A stretch of DNA of 44,817 nucleotides from Gammaproteobacteria bacterium (GTDB lineage: Bacteria > Pseudomonadota > Gammaproteobacteria > UBA6429 > Thiohalophilaceae), in the NCBI GenBank assembly GCA_030594815.1, contig JAUVEN010000009.1, positions 1 through 44,817 on the forward strand, given 5' to 3'. The notes under the pieces are model-generated. The model was given only the letters and a program-made list of their open reading frames with translations, was not told the origin of the DNA and made no database searches. This document shows, in pieces, positions 1 through 9,775 of this stretch (position 1 is its first letter; the number at the start of each line of letters is the position of its first letter). A program made the translations under genes and the position numbers.

Positions 1-914
1 TTCACCAGGGTATTTAATGCTGCGTTGTTTCGTGCAGTATACTCAGCCAACATATCCTGATTTACTGCCTTACATGCAGTTAAAACAATTTCCTGTAAAT
101 CTTCAGGCAAAGCATCAAAAGCTTCTTTATTAATAATTGCTTCCAATGTTGTACCTGGCTCATGCCAACCCGGATAGTAGTAGTACTTCGCCACTTTATA
201 AAAACCAAAAGCTAAATCGTTATAAGGACCCACCCATTCTGTTGCATCTAAAGCGCCTGTTTGTAATGCGGTATAAAGTTCTCCACCAGGTAATGTAACC
301 GGCGTGCCACCCGCGCGTTTAAATACTTCACCCCCTAAACCGGGAATACGCATTTTTAAGCCTTTAAGATCGTCAATTGAGTTAATTTCTTTATTAAACC
401 AACCACCCATTTGCACGCCTGTATTCCCTGCCGCCGCAGGTACTAAGTTATATTGTGCATATACTTCTCGCCAAAGCTTTAAACCGCCACCATGGTATAA
501 CCAACCATTCATTTCCTGTGCGGTTAAACCAAAAGGAACCGTTGAGAAAAACTGTATGGCTGCATTTTTTCCTTTCCAGTAATACGCAGCGCCATGTCCC
601 ATTTCTGCCGTGCCACGAGAAACGGCATCAAACACTTCAAATGCTGGCACGAGCTCTTTTGCACCATACACTTTTACCTGGATACGACCGCCACTCATTT
701 TTGTGATGAGTTTTGCGACATTGTTTGCACCGGTGCCAAGACCTGGAAAATTTTTAGGCCAGGTTGTTACCATTTTCCATTTATAAACTTTTTCGACTTT
801 TGCTTTTTCGCCCTTAGTCGCTTCTGGACCTTCTTTTGAGCAGCCCGTTGCGACAACCATACTGATTGCGAGAACGCTGACACCCAAACTTTTGACTAAA
901 TTTCGTCTTTTCAT
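1..914 (-). CDS. TRAP transporter solute-binding protein (DctP family, 2-keto-acid type), C-terminus cut by window
   Basis: This is the periplasmic substrate-binding subunit of a tripartite ATP-independent (TRAP) transporter. About 304 residues are visible and the frame is still open at base 1. The start is the ATG at 914. The N-terminus reads MKRRNLVKSLG, a twin-arginine-like motif, followed by a hydrophobic stretch and VVATGC, a lipobox-like cysteine, so a membrane-anchored binding protein is likely. The mature part has the family signatures TTWPKNFPGLGTGA, MRIPGLGGE and EWVGPYNDLAFGFYK. The last two resemble the substrate-contact regions of the 2-oxo-acid (TakP-like) subgroup. The membrane subunits (DctQ/DctM) would have to lie beyond the window edge. 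Family assignment is firm; the keto-acid substrate is inferred from similarity. Confidence 0.9.
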   Translation of the reverse strand, partial: MKRRNLVKSLGVSVLAISMVVATGCSKEGPEATKGEKAKVEKVYKWKMVTTWPKNFPGLGTGANNVAKLITKMSGGRIQVKVYGAKELVPAFEVFDAVSRGTAEMGHGAAYYWKGKNAAIQFFSTVPFGLTAQEMNGWLYHGGGLKLWREVYAQYNLVPAAAGNTGVQMGGWFNKEINSIDDLKGLKMRIPGLGGEVFKRAGGTPVTLPGGELYTALQTGALDATEWVGPYNDLAFGFYKVAKYYYYPGWHEPGTTLEAIINKEAFDALPEDLQEIVLTACKAVNQDMLAEYTARNNAALNTLV

Positions 915-1121
915 GGTTTTCCCTTTTTATACCGTTTTTATTTTAAATTTTGTTTTTACACGAGGCCAAACAACAACATTAGAGAACGCTTAAATACATC
1001 TTAAATACAAGAGTTAAGCATCTTTAGCTATAGAAACAAGGCACTGATTCTGACATGATTATGATCTGTTTTAAAAGAGCATAACCTCTCTTTACATAAT
1101 AAATATAATGAAAAAAATATA

Positions 1122-4001
1122 ATGAAACAGGCACTTTTACTCATACAACGACGGTTGTTTATTGTCACTTTTGTTAGCTTCGCGCTGGCACCTGTGATCG
1201 GTTACGCTACCGCCAGCTTTTTTGATATGGTGGAGTTAAAAAGTCTTTTCACTGGTAACTCCGGGCTTGTCTTAATCGCTATTTATAGCAGCCTGTTACT
1301 TTGGTGCGCTATTCACTTTAAACATTTTCTGCAACCTATCATAAAGTGGAAATTACAACACCCCGATAATAATTTTTTACCCGAAGAACTCAGTGTGCAT
1401 CAACAAAGTTTTGCTAGCCGCTATTGGATGTTCTTTTTACTTTATGTCCTGACCATTCCTACTATTCATCACTGGTTTATACAATCCAGTGGCCAGGCAG
1501 TCAGTGTAGGGACACTACTTCAATTCATGTTATTACAACTAACGATTGCCATTTTAGTTGGCCTTCCAGGTTATCTTGATGGTTTATCAACTCTTGGAAA
1601 ACTTGCACGCTACACCGGTTTATCAAGTGTACAAGTCAGCATGCGCACCAAGATGTTACTGGTAGGAGCATACATTCCCCTTTTAACAACCTCGATTTTA
1701 TTAAAATACTACTGGTGGCAAACCGGCTTTATTTCTCTAGAGGTTGTACTGGCATGGGCACTCATGGGCTTCATCGCAGTTCTTTCAACTATTTTTGCCT
1801 ATCGTAGCCTGACACAATCATTGAAGCCCGTTGAAAGTGTGACGGCAAATACTGGCGCAACAAGCCACGCAGATTTAGCAAGACAATTACAGCCGCATTC
1901 AAATGATGAGATTGGGTTTTTAGTACAAACCTTAAGCCGTTTATTTCATCGCTTAGGCGATCAGGATGAATATGTACAAGCCATTGTAGAACATGCAGCG
2001 GAATGTATTATTGTCATTAATGAAGAACAGAATATTGAAATGTTTAACCCTGCTGCAGAGCAATTATTTGGCTATAACGATACTGAAATTCGTCATCGTG
2101 ATTTATCCTGGTTATTACCAAACGTTACTTTGCCAAAAGAAAACAGTAACAAAAAAATTATACGTCAGGAAATTGAAGCATCACACCGCAATGGCCATAA
2201 ATTAATACTCTCCATGCACATAAGCCAAATGCGTATGAATGACACCTTGTATTATATTCTACTTGTAGCTGATATTACGGAAAGTAAAGCAACTGAAACA
2301 ATGCTTTTAGAAGCAGAAGAACGCTATCGTAATCTGGTTGTAACCGCACATGATCTTGTCTGGAGTATGGATGTTAAAGGTAACTGGACCTATCTTAATG
2401 ATGCTGCACGCCACATCTATGGTTATGATCCACAAGAGTTATTAAATCAGCCTTTTGATGCGTTACAACCTGATGAATCAAAGGAACGTGACAATAAAGC
2501 ATTCCAATCTGTTATCGAAGGTAACGAATTACTCGGTTATGAAACGACGCATTTAGACAAGGAGGGTCGTACCCGCCACATCAGTTTTAATGCTTGTCCA
2601 CATATTGGTTCTGATGGAAACGTGCAATACATTACCGGCACAGCACGTGACATTACCGAGCAAAAAGCCTATGAACATGAACTGACCTATCAAACTCAAC
2701 ACGATAATTTGACCGGGTTAAAAAATCGTAGTTTCTTCCAGGAAGAACTCGAGTTTTTAATTAGCCGCCTTTCCCGTAGCGGTGAAACATGTGCACTTAT
2801 TTATCTCGATCTTGATCAATTTAAATATGTAAATGACACTATCGGGCACGCTGCAGGTGATGAACTGCTTATTGAGGTAAGCCAGCTATTAAAAGATAAG
2901 TTACGTGATGGTGATTTATTAGCGCGGTTTGGTGGTGATGAATTCACGATTCTTCTTTATGATACTAACGAACAAGCTATCAATATTGTTGCACACAATT
3001 TATTAGGCTTCTTTGACTCATATCGTTTCTTTTCTAAAAGTCAGTTATTTAATATCACCTGCAGCATGGGTATCACTCTCATTGATAATCATACAGAAAC
3101 AGCTGAAAGCGCATTATCGCAAGCAGACATCGCTTGTAACATGGCTAAAAAACAAGGCCGCAATTGTTTCCATATATATGATGCTGCGAATAAACAACTT
3201 GATGGCATGGCAGAAGATATGGGTTGGGCAACCCGTGTTAAAAACGCATACGAAAACGATCTCTTCTCTTTAGTTTATCAACCGATTGTTTCCATTGAAG
3301 ATGGAATAATTGAAGATTATGAAGTCTTATTAAGAATGGATTTAGATGATGGTCAACGAATTTTGCCTGGCGGTTTTATTCCTGCCGCAGAACGCTTTGG
3401 TTTAATTAATCATGTTGACCACTGGACCGTAAGCCGCTCTATGCATGCACTGGTTAAACTACACCAGGAAAACAGTAATATTCGCTTTGCCATAAATCTT
3501 TCTGGCCGTGCCTTTGAAGACAAAGAACTATTGCCGATGATTCAGGGTATCCTTGATAACACCGGGCTCGAACCCTCAAGCCTGACATTTGAAATTACAG
3601 AAACAGCAGCTATCGCAAATATTTCTGCAGCAAAAATATTTATTGCCAAACTTAAAGATATGGGTTGCCAGTTTGCACTGGATGATTTTGGAACTGGTTT
3701 TAGCTCATTCGCATATTTAAAAAATTTACCGGTAGATAAACTTAAAATCGATGGCGCATTTGTACAATCACTCGACACCTCAAAAGTAGATCGCGCTATG
3801 GTACAATCCATGAATCAGGTTGCTCATGCACTCGGGAAACAAACCATTGCTGAATTTGTACAAAATGAAAAAACACTAAATATCCTAAGAGATTACGGTG
3901 TAGACTTTGCGCAAGGACATTATCTCGGTAAACCTTCACCCACTATTGATCTTAATCAAACTTTTATCGTCAATAAGAAAAGCTCAATTATTTATAATTA
4001 A
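1122..4001 (+). CDS. Membrane-anchored PAS-PAS-GGDEF-EAL cyclic-di-GMP enzyme
   Basis: A 959-residue protein that probably both makes and degrades cyclic-di-GMP. Roughly residues 1-235 hold about six hydrophobic segments, followed by a HAMP-like linker ending in NDEIGFLVQTL. Two PAS domains follow (about 283-395 and 405-520), then GGDEF (GGDEF at 604-608) and EAL (EVL variant, Glu734). The GGDEF domain keeps the RxxD inhibitory site (RDGD, 595-598) five residues before GGDEF, so product inhibition is expected. The EAL domain keeps INLSG, EITE, DDFGTGFSS, LKIDG, the later AEFV glutamate and the AQGHYLGKP glutamine, so phosphodiesterase activity is plausible. The gene is monocistronic, with a weak ribosome binding site in A-rich sequence. 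Which activity dominates cannot be read from sequence. Confidence 0.93.
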   Translation: MKQALLLIQRRLFIVTFVSFALAPVIGYATASFFDMVELKSLFTGNSGLVLIAIYSSLLLWCAIHFKHFLQPIIKWKLQHPDNNFLPEELSVHQQSFASRYWMFFLLYVLTIPTIHHWFIQSSGQAVSVGTLLQFMLLQLTIAILVGLPGYLDGLSTLGKLARYTGLSSVQVSMRTKMLLVGAYIPLLTTSILLKYYWWQTGFISLEVVLAWALMGFIAVLSTIFAYRSLTQSLKPVESVTANTGATSHADLARQLQPHSNDEIGFLVQTLSRLFHRLGDQDEYVQAIVEHAAECIIVINEEQNIEMFNPAAEQLFGYNDTEIRHRDLSWLLPNVTLPKENSNKKIIRQEIEASHRNGHKLILSMHISQMRMNDTLYYILLVADITESKATETMLLEAEERYRNLVVTAHDLVWSMDVKGNWTYLNDAARHIYGYDPQELLNQPFDALQPDESKERDNKAFQSVIEGNELLGYETTHLDKEGRTRHISFNACPHIGSDGNVQYITGTARDITEQKAYEHELTYQTQHDNLTGLKNRSFFQEELEFLISRLSRSGETCALIYLDLDQFKYVNDTIGHAAGDELLIEVSQLLKDKLRDGDLLARFGGDEFTILLYDTNEQAINIVAHNLLGFFDSYRFFSKSQLFNITCSMGITLIDNHTETAESALSQADIACNMAKKQGRNCFHIYDAANKQLDGMAEDMGWATRVKNAYENDLFSLVYQPIVSIEDGIIEDYEVLLRMDLDDGQRILPGGFIPAAERFGLINHVDHWTVSRSMHALVKLHQENSNIRFAINLSGRAFEDKELLPMIQGILDNTGLEPSSLTFEITETAAIANISAAKIFIAKLKDMGCQFALDDFGTGFSSFAYLKNLPVDKLKIDGAFVQSLDTSKVDRAMVQSMNQVAHALGKQTIAEFVQNEKTLNILRDYGVDFAQGHYLGKPSPTIDLNQTFIVNKKSSIIYN

Positions 4002-4592
4002 TACATTAATAAAATTTAAAAATAATTTACTCCTCCCCCTCCTATAAATATATTTTCAGCTACACAAACAATATAAAGAATATTTTAATGAAAGCCATAA
4101 GATTAATCTTTTCTCTATTATTTTCATTAGATACGCGTGCAGGCATGCAACAAAAATTTATTGAGCAATGACGTGATCCCTTGATTGTGTGGAATAATGG
4201 TTTATACGCTCTATAATTAATACCATGTTGAACGCTCAACTATTTTAGTTTGCAATGTTTAGATATTTGTAACAATTCTTATCATTGTGTTTGCAAGTAA
4301 GATGCAATAATTGCGCACATATGAACGTAATCAAGAGCTCATCGACAAAGATTTACAAAAAACCTTGTTTGCAAAACCTTTTAAATCACAGGTATTATTA
4401 TAAAGAGTGCGTGATCTTATAAATGAGAGATAAAAGTTAATTTTCACACAAGCATAATAGCCTTTACCTTCTGTAAATTTTACATGCACTGAAGGTTAAA
4501 AATATCAACATAATGAGATATACTACTTCGGCAAGCCTCACCCCGGCTTATTTTTTAACTTAGTCACGTTCAATTACTTATCAGAAAAAAAT
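4002..4592. other. Gene-poor stretch with possible decayed ORFs and a weak terminator
   Basis: No convincing gene in 590 bases. At 4089 an ATG opens a 27-codon frame with a signal-peptide-like start (MKAIRLIFSLLFSL) that stops at TGA 4170-4172; the same frame continues with protein-like sequence to a second stop. Around 4310-4410 a short frame reads ERNQELIDKDLQKTLFAKPF. Both may be remnants of one lost exported protein, but I cannot name it. A short GC stem (AAGCC/GGCTT) followed by ATTTTTT at 4533-4556 could be a terminator just before the next gene. Confidence 0.35.
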
Positions 4593-4967
4593 ATGCCACA
4601 TCAATTAACATGGGAACCTAAAGGGGTTTATTGGAAATATTCCGGAAAGGTGACAGGTGCTGAAATTATTGAAACAAGCACCGTCATTTACGGTGATCCG
4701 AGATTTGATGACTTACGTTACAAATTAGTTGATTTTTCCGATATAGAATCAATCGATATTGACGAACAGGAAATTATTGAAATTGCCTGTTTACATAAAG
4801 CCGCCGGGTTATCCAATCCCCGCATTAAAAATGCTATTTTAATTTCTGCAAATACAAGTAAATTAGCTAATCAATTTGCGGCGTTTTTTAATGACTCACC
4901 CTGGGATGTTCAAATATTTAAAGAAATCGATAAAGCGAATAATTGGCTTGAGAGAAAACCTGTTTAA
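4593..4967 (+). CDS. Small STAS/SpoIIAA-like protein
   Basis: A soluble 124-residue protein without signal peptide. It begins with a beta-hairpin-like stretch (LTWEPKGVYWKYSGKVTGAEI), then the pattern KLVDFSDIESIDI and NAILISAN, which alternates strands and helices as in the SpoIIAA-like branch of the STAS superfamily. The length fits a single domain. It stands alone between a gene-poor stretch and the REP/transposase element. The family call is by pattern only and no function is proposed; an anti-sigma-antagonist role would need a partner kinase, and none is adjacent. Confidence 0.6.
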   Translation: MPHQLTWEPKGVYWKYSGKVTGAEIIETSTVIYGDPRFDDLRYKLVDFSDIESIDIDEQEIIEIACLHKAAGLSNPRIKNAILISANTSKLANQFAAFFNDSPWDVQIFKEIDKANNWLERKPV

Positions 4968-4986
4968 TAAAAATTAAACTATTAAA

Positions 4987-5018
4987 GTAGCCCGGATGAA
5001 GTGTAACGCAATCCGGGA
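4987..5018 (+). repeat. REP palindrome, left flank of RAYT
   Basis: The sequence GTAGCCCGGATGAAGTG...CAATCCGGG forms a hairpin with CCCGGAT/ATCCGGG arms. It is the inverted counterpart of the copy at 5564-5595, and the two bracket the transposase pseudogene as expected for a REP-associated tyrosine transposase unit. Confidence 0.85.
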
Positions 5019-5020
5019 AA

Positions 5021-5547
5021 TCATTCCCCAAACTCACCAGCATCTCCATTTGCCAGGCCGCACCAATCTTTTTTTAAATATTTTTTATTTGCATAATTGT
5101 GGAATGATGAATATTTCCAATCAATAACTTGCGCAACATAACCATGTTTTACCGGGTTGAAATGTATATAATCAACATGGCGTTGAAGATCCAAATCATC
5201 GCGGATTTGGTGCTCCCAAAAACGTCGCTGCCATAAATTATATTCTCCTTTTTTGTTTTTCTTTAACAGTACACCTTCTTTAATTACTAGTCTGGTAAAT
5301 TTACTTTTAATTGCTTTCCATCTTGCAGAATAATTAGCGTCATTCTCAGGTAACATCCAAATTGTATGTAGATGATCGGGTAAAATAACACTGGCTATAA
5401 TTTCGAAAGGATATTGTTGTTTAACAACAGGAAGGACTCCCGTAGTTGTTCTATATAATGGATTAAATAATTTTCTTTTCTATTTTTTAAATTAACGGTG
5501 AAAAAATATGTAGCGCCTTTTTCCTGGCTTCTTCTGTAATTGACCAT
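5021..5547 (-). pseudogene. REP-associated tyrosine transposase (RAYT, Y1/HUH family), frameshifted
   Basis: Two reading frames together give one RAYT. The upstream part starts MVNYRRSQEKGATYFFTVNL (ATG at 5547) and runs to RESF, then leaves frame. The continuation, in another frame, reads PVVKQQYPFEI...ILPDHLHTIWMLPEND through RRFWEHQIRDD to YIHFNPVKHGYV. A single missing base near 5428-5434 (TTCCTG where TTCCCTG would keep the frame) explains the break. The HUH motif (HLH), WQRRFWEH and the YIHFNPVKHG region that follows the catalytic tyrosine are all intact, so inactivation looks recent, or it is a sequencing error. RAYTs mobilise REP palindromes; here REPs lie directly at both ends. Confidence 0.88.
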
Positions 5548-5563
5548 CCTTGGTTCCTCTTTC

Positions 5564-5595
5564 TCCCGGGTTACACTGCGCTGCATCCGGGCTAC
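5564..5595 (-). repeat. REP palindrome, right flank of RAYT
   Basis: On the minus strand it reads GTAGCCCGGATGCAGCGCAG...AACCCGGGA, closely matching the left copy at 4987-5018 in inverted orientation. It lies 16 bases upstream of the transposase start, between it and the 3' end of uvrD. Confidence 0.85.
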
Positions 5596-5662
5596 ATTAC
5601 ATGACGATTATGCCTTTGCAGTCTAGATGGAGTGAAACAGAATCCAGGAGCGTTTCTTTAAT

Positions 5663-7837
5663 TTATATAATTAAATTAGCGTATTCCATTACTAACCACT
5701 TACTTCCTAATTCATCAAAGTTGATTTGCACACGAGCATGGCGGCCTTCACCTTCATAATTTAATACAACACCTTCACCAAATTTTTCATGGAAGACGCG
5801 TTGTCCAAGCTGAACCGGTGCGGCATCTCTAACAGCTTTTTCTTTTTGTGCTGGATAAGAACCAGGGTAACCTGATACCGGTGTTGCACTGCCCTGCATA
5901 CGCACCAGTTGGGTAAATTCATCCGGAATTTCTGCTAAAAAACGGGATGGACGTGCATATGTTTCTTCACCATACAAACGTCTTTTTTCTGCATGCGTGA
6001 TGGTGAGTTTTTCCATGGCGCGAGTCATACCAACATAACAAAGTCGACGCTCTTCTTCGAGTTGTCCACTTTCTTCTGATGAACGACTGTGCGGGAATAA
6101 ACCTTCTTCCAACCCGGCTAAAAATACCTGTTTAAATTCCAGACCTTTTGCCGAGTGTAAGGTCATTAGCTGTACGCTATCTTCGCCTTCATTGGCTTGC
6201 CCTTCACCCGCCTCTAAAGAAGCATGTGAAATAAAAGCGGTCATTTTATCAACCTCGGACTCTTCCCAGTCATCTTGCTCAAAGGTTCGACCTGCATTTA
6301 TTAATTCATCCAGATTTTCTATTCTGTTGCGGCCTTTCTCGCCCTTTTCTTTTTCATAGTGCGGGATCAAGCCACTATGGTGAATGACATGTTCAATTTG
6401 TTCAAACAACTCCATCTTGTTTAAATCAACTTCCATTTCACAAATTAAGTCGACAAACTGCTGTAACGAACTTAGCGCTCGTGATGTTATCTCACCTTGT
6501 TTAATAAGTTGTAATGTTGCTTGCCACATTGAGACTTCATTTGCGCGCGCATAACTTCTAACAAGATCTACTGTTTTATTCCCTATGCCTCTTGTTGGCA
6601 CATTAACTATTCGCTCATAAGATGCGTCGTCACTTTTAATACTTAATAAACGTAAGTAAGCGATCGCATCTTTAATTTCCTGACGCTCGAAGAAGCGTAG
6701 CCCACCATAAATGCGATAAGGTGTACCACTTTGCATCAGGGCTTCTTCAAGCACCCGCGACTGTGCATTGGATCGATATAAAATAGCATTTTCACTTCGC
6801 AGTCCTCCCTGGTCTGTCCACGCTGTAATTTTATCAACAATATAACGTGCTTCTTCTATTTCATTAAAAGCACTATAAATTTCGATTAGCTCACCATCAC
6901 TGCCATCGGTCCATAATTCTTTGCCCATGCGATTGGTATTATTGGCAATCAATGCATTTGCAGCACCCAGGATATTTCCGGTGGAGCGATAATTTTGTTC
7001 TAAACGGAAATTAGAGGCATTCTTATAATCTTTTGCAAATTTATAAATATTTTCTATTTGCGCACCACGCCAACCATAAATAGATTGATCATCATCGCCA
7101 ACAACAAATACATTTGCTGTGTCGCCCGCAAGTAATTTTATCCATGCATATTGGATAGTGTTTGTGTCCTGAAACTCGTCTACTAAAATATTTTGAAAAC
7201 GTTGTTGATAATGCATCAAAACATCAGGGCGTTTAGCCCATAATTCATAGGCCCGTAATAAAAGTTCAGCAAAATCAAGCGAACCATTTCGCTGACACAT
7301 GGCTTCATATTGACGGTATATTTCAACCATGTGTTTCAGGAACATATCATTTTTATGTTCGATATTATCAGGACGCAAGCCTTCATCCTTACGTGCATTG
7401 ATCCACCACTGTGCTTCACGTGGTACCCAGCGTTTCTCATCCAGTCCCATCTCGCGTACAACACGCTTTAAAGCCCGATGCTGATCTTCACTATCCATGA
7501 TTTGAAATGTCTGTGGTAACTCAGCTTCTTTCCAGTGTGCACGCAACAGACGATGCGCAATGCCATGAAAAGTCCCTACCCATAAACCACTCGAAGGAAT
7601 ACCCAGTAAATTTTCAATTCGGCCGCGCATTTCAGCAGCAGCTTTATTGGTAAATGTCACCGCTAATATGCCGTAAGGGGAAATGTTTTCAGCTTGCATG
7701 AGCCAGGCGATACGATGTACCAGCACACGTGTTTTACCACTGCCAGCGCCGGCTAAAACCAGAATATTTGAGGCTGGTGCACAAACGGCCTGGCGTTGTG
7801 CATCATTTAAGGGATCAATTATATAAGAAACATCCAT
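5663..7837 (-). CDS. uvrD: DNA helicase II (UvrD)
   Basis: A superfamily 1A 3'-5' DNA helicase of 724 residues, matching the usual ~720 of UvrD, acting in nucleotide-excision and mismatch repair. Visible motifs in order: Q-motif LNDAQRQAV, Walker A AGAGSGKT (29-36), TFTNKAAAEM (Ia), VDEFQDTN (II), GDDDQSIYGWRGA (III), EQNYRST (IV), TLHSAKGLEFKQVF (V) and VGMTRA (VI). The C-terminal tail after PSRFLAEIP ends with GQRVFHEKFGEGVVLNYEGEG, a Tudor-like UvrD tail that contacts RNA polymerase in studied homologues. Rep and PcrA are related alternatives, but tail and length favour UvrD. Transcribed alone, diverging from the Hpt gene. Confidence 0.95.
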   Translation of the reverse strand: MDVSYIIDPLNDAQRQAVCAPASNILVLAGAGSGKTRVLVHRIAWLMQAENISPYGILAVTFTNKAAAEMRGRIENLLGIPSSGLWVGTFHGIAHRLLRAHWKEAELPQTFQIMDSEDQHRALKRVVREMGLDEKRWVPREAQWWINARKDEGLRPDNIEHKNDMFLKHMVEIYRQYEAMCQRNGSLDFAELLLRAYELWAKRPDVLMHYQQRFQNILVDEFQDTNTIQYAWIKLLAGDTANVFVVGDDDQSIYGWRGAQIENIYKFAKDYKNASNFRLEQNYRSTGNILGAANALIANNTNRMGKELWTDGSDGELIEIYSAFNEIEEARYIVDKITAWTDQGGLRSENAILYRSNAQSRVLEEALMQSGTPYRIYGGLRFFERQEIKDAIAYLRLLSIKSDDASYERIVNVPTRGIGNKTVDLVRSYARANEVSMWQATLQLIKQGEITSRALSSLQQFVDLICEMEVDLNKMELFEQIEHVIHHSGLIPHYEKEKGEKGRNRIENLDELINAGRTFEQDDWEESEVDKMTAFISHASLEAGEGQANEGEDSVQLMTLHSAKGLEFKQVFLAGLEEGLFPHSRSSEESGQLEEERRLCYVGMTRAMEKLTITHAEKRRLYGEETYARPSRFLAEIPDEFTQLVRMQGSATPVSGYPGSYPAQKEKAVRDAAPVQLGQRVFHEKFGEGVVLNYEGEGRHARVQINFDELGSKWLVMEYANLII

Positions 7838-7974
7838 TTTTCTATTCTAACAAATGTTGCGTTCGATTGCGGTTTTAAATGAAATGTGGACTAATATTTA
7901 TTTAAGATTATTATATCTATGCTAGTCTAAAGGTTATTTCCGAATAGACAGGTTATTCTTACAAATATAATAAT

Positions 7975-8334
7975 ATGAGCGACGAAAAAAAAAGAAAATT
8001 TAACGAACGCATGGAAGCTTTGAATAAAAAGTATTGCCAACAGCTTCCTGAAAAATTTCAGGCCATTGAAGACAGCTGGATCGAATATCAAGCTGATCTA
8101 ACCAGTGAGAGTGCACTCGAGTTGTTTTATCGTCTCATTCATACCCTTAAGGGAACGGCTGCAACATTTGGTTTTGTAAGGCAAGCAGATATTTGTTTTG
8201 ATATTCAAAAAATACTCATGCCGATAAAAAATGAGGGTAGCAGCTTAACAACTAATTTAGTCGATCAAATTCAGGATCATATTTATGATCTCAAGGTAAA
8301 TATAAATTCACCTGCACAAAATATAGAAGATTAA
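7975..8334 (+). CDS. Orphan Hpt-domain phosphotransfer protein
   Basis: A 119-residue protein consisting of one histidine phosphotransfer domain. The phospho-acceptor is His56 in LIHTLKGTAATFGF, the core Hpt motif (HxLKG...A...G). The domain is all-helical with no catalytic kinase part. Such proteins shuttle phosphate between a hybrid kinase receiver and a downstream response regulator. No kinase or regulator is adjacent; the candidates in the window are the hybrid kinase at 35725-37494 and the kinase at 20586-21944. Partner unknown. Confidence 0.85.
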   Translation: MSDEKKRKFNERMEALNKKYCQQLPEKFQAIEDSWIEYQADLTSESALELFYRLIHTLKGTAATFGFVRQADICFDIQKILMPIKNEGSSLTTNLVDQIQDHIYDLKVNINSPAQNIED

Positions 8335-8347
8335 TTCTGAATTTTTT

Positions 8348-9505
8348 CTAAATTAAAACGGCGGGAAGTTCTTTCGTCAACACTTGTTTATCTTCTACCG
8401 CTTTACCCACCAGGGCAAAACCATGAAGCTTGCCATCCTTGTCAAAATACTGTGCATGCACACCACTCTCATCTTGTTTAATTATCCATTCACCCTCAAC
8501 ACCATTCGCAGGTGGTGCGACAACAACTGAACAGGAAGGTGTTTTAACCATTACCGGCATTGCAGGAAAATTAACGGATGTTGTTTCACCATTTAAACTT
8601 TTTGCAATTGCACGTGCTGAATTCATTAACGGCATAACATAAGGTAAAAATAAACCCTCAACTTCAGCACAATCGCCCAGAGCAAAAATACCTTTTTTAT
8701 TCGTTACAAGATTTTTATTAACAACAATACCGTTATTAACCTTAAGCCCTGCTTCTTTAGCCAACTGTATATTAGGCCTTAAACCAACCGCAGATAAAAC
8801 AACATCAACTTCAAATGTTATTCCATTTTCCAAATCAATTTTAAAAACTGACTCAGTAAAATTAATTTGTTTTGTTTTTTGTCCCAGGTGCCAATTTACA
8901 CCCTGTTCTGCTAATGCAGTTTTTAAGTATTCACCCGATTGCTCAGGTAATAATCGATTAAGTGGCAATTCAGCAAGATCCAGCATAAAAACATTATAAT
9001 CTGACAGCACCAGGTCATTGGCAAATTCACAACCGATTAAACCCGCACCAATAATCGCTATATTTTTCTTATCGGCAATTGCTTTTCGAAACTCTGCATA
9101 ATCAGCAAGATCATTAACAGCAAGAAGCTTATCTGCTGCATTGCCCGCTATTGGTAATTGTATTGCAGAGGCACCCAATGCAAGTACCAGCTGACTATAT
9201 TCGATTAATTCATTGTCGGAGGTAGAGATACTATAATTGTCCGGATCAATTTTATTAATGCGAGTATGTTTAAAAACTTTAGCATTAAGATCGATCGCCA
9301 TTTTTTCAGCATCCGCAATGACTAACTCCTGCGCCATTTTATTCTTCGCCAGGGCATTCGATAACATCGGTTTAGAATAAAAATCAGCAGCATCATCTGC
9401 AACAATGATTAACTCTGCGCTTGTATTTAGCTTACGAAATTCACGTGCAACGTTATATCCCGCTAAACCACTTCCAACAATAACAATAGGGTGTTCCGCT
9501 GCCAT
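8348..9505 (-). CDS. Rubredoxin-NAD(P)H reductase (FAD-dependent)
   Basis: A 385-residue pyridine-nucleotide-disulfide oxidoreductase-type flavoprotein. The N-terminus shows the FAD dinucleotide fold IVIVGSGLAGYNVA, an internal NAD(P)H fold IAIIGAGLIGCEF and the C-terminal FAD signature GIFALGDCAEV. It lacks a redox-active CxxC, as in rubredoxin reductases. It follows the rubredoxin gene with a one-base stop/start overlap (TAATG), so the two are translationally coupled and form an NAD(P)H-to-rubredoxin chain. The electron acceptor could be an alkane hydroxylase, a di-iron oxygen or peroxide reductase, or another partner; none is encoded nearby. Confidence 0.9.
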   Translation of the reverse strand: MAAEHPIVIVGSGLAGYNVAREFRKLNTSAELIIVADDAADFYSKPMLSNALAKNKMAQELVIADAEKMAIDLNAKVFKHTRINKIDPDNYSISTSDNELIEYSQLVLALGASAIQLPIAGNAADKLLAVNDLADYAEFRKAIADKKNIAIIGAGLIGCEFANDLVLSDYNVFMLDLAELPLNRLLPEQSGEYLKTALAEQGVNWHLGQKTKQINFTESVFKIDLENGITFEVDVVLSAVGLRPNIQLAKEAGLKVNNGIVVNKNLVTNKKGIFALGDCAEVEGLFLPYVMPLMNSARAIAKSLNGETTSVNFPAMPVMVKTPSCSVVVAPPANGVEGEWIIKQDESGVHAQYFDKDGKLHGFALVGKAVEDKQVLTKELPAVLI

Positions 9506-9672
9506 TAACTTATTTTTTCCATTTCAAAATCAGATTTACCAACGCCACAATCAGGACATATCCAGTCATCAGAAACATCTTCCCATTTTGTACCTGGCGC
9601 AATGCCTTCATCTGGAATACCCGCGGCTTCATCATAGATAAATCCACATACTAAACATTGCCATTTCTTCAT
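9505..9672 (-). CDS. Rubredoxin
   Basis: A 55-residue rubredoxin starting at the ATG at 9672 with [18 protein letters not shown]. The two iron-binding loops are CLVCG (Cys6, Cys9) and CPDCG (Cys39, Cys42), and [12 protein letters not shown] is the conserved aromatic core. It is a one-electron carrier with a mononuclear Fe(Cys)4 site. The stop overlaps the first base of the reductase start, making a clear two-gene operon. A ribosome binding site AGGAGT lies a few bases before the start. Confidence 0.96.
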   Translation of the reverse strand: MKKWQCLVCGFIYDEAAGIPDEGIAPGTKWEDVSDDWICPDCGVGKSDFEMEKIS

Positions 9673-9775
9673 TTCTTACTCCTAAAATTATTAAAACATA
9701 TTAAATCAAATCCAATTAAAGGATAAGATATTCGTATAAACATAATAATAAGGCCAAAGCCGGATATTTCAAACT

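Noticed and set aside
5550-5759. Plus-strand ORF between the RAYT and uvrD
   Set aside because: It reads through a REP palindrome and the antisense of the uvrD 3' end; no support.
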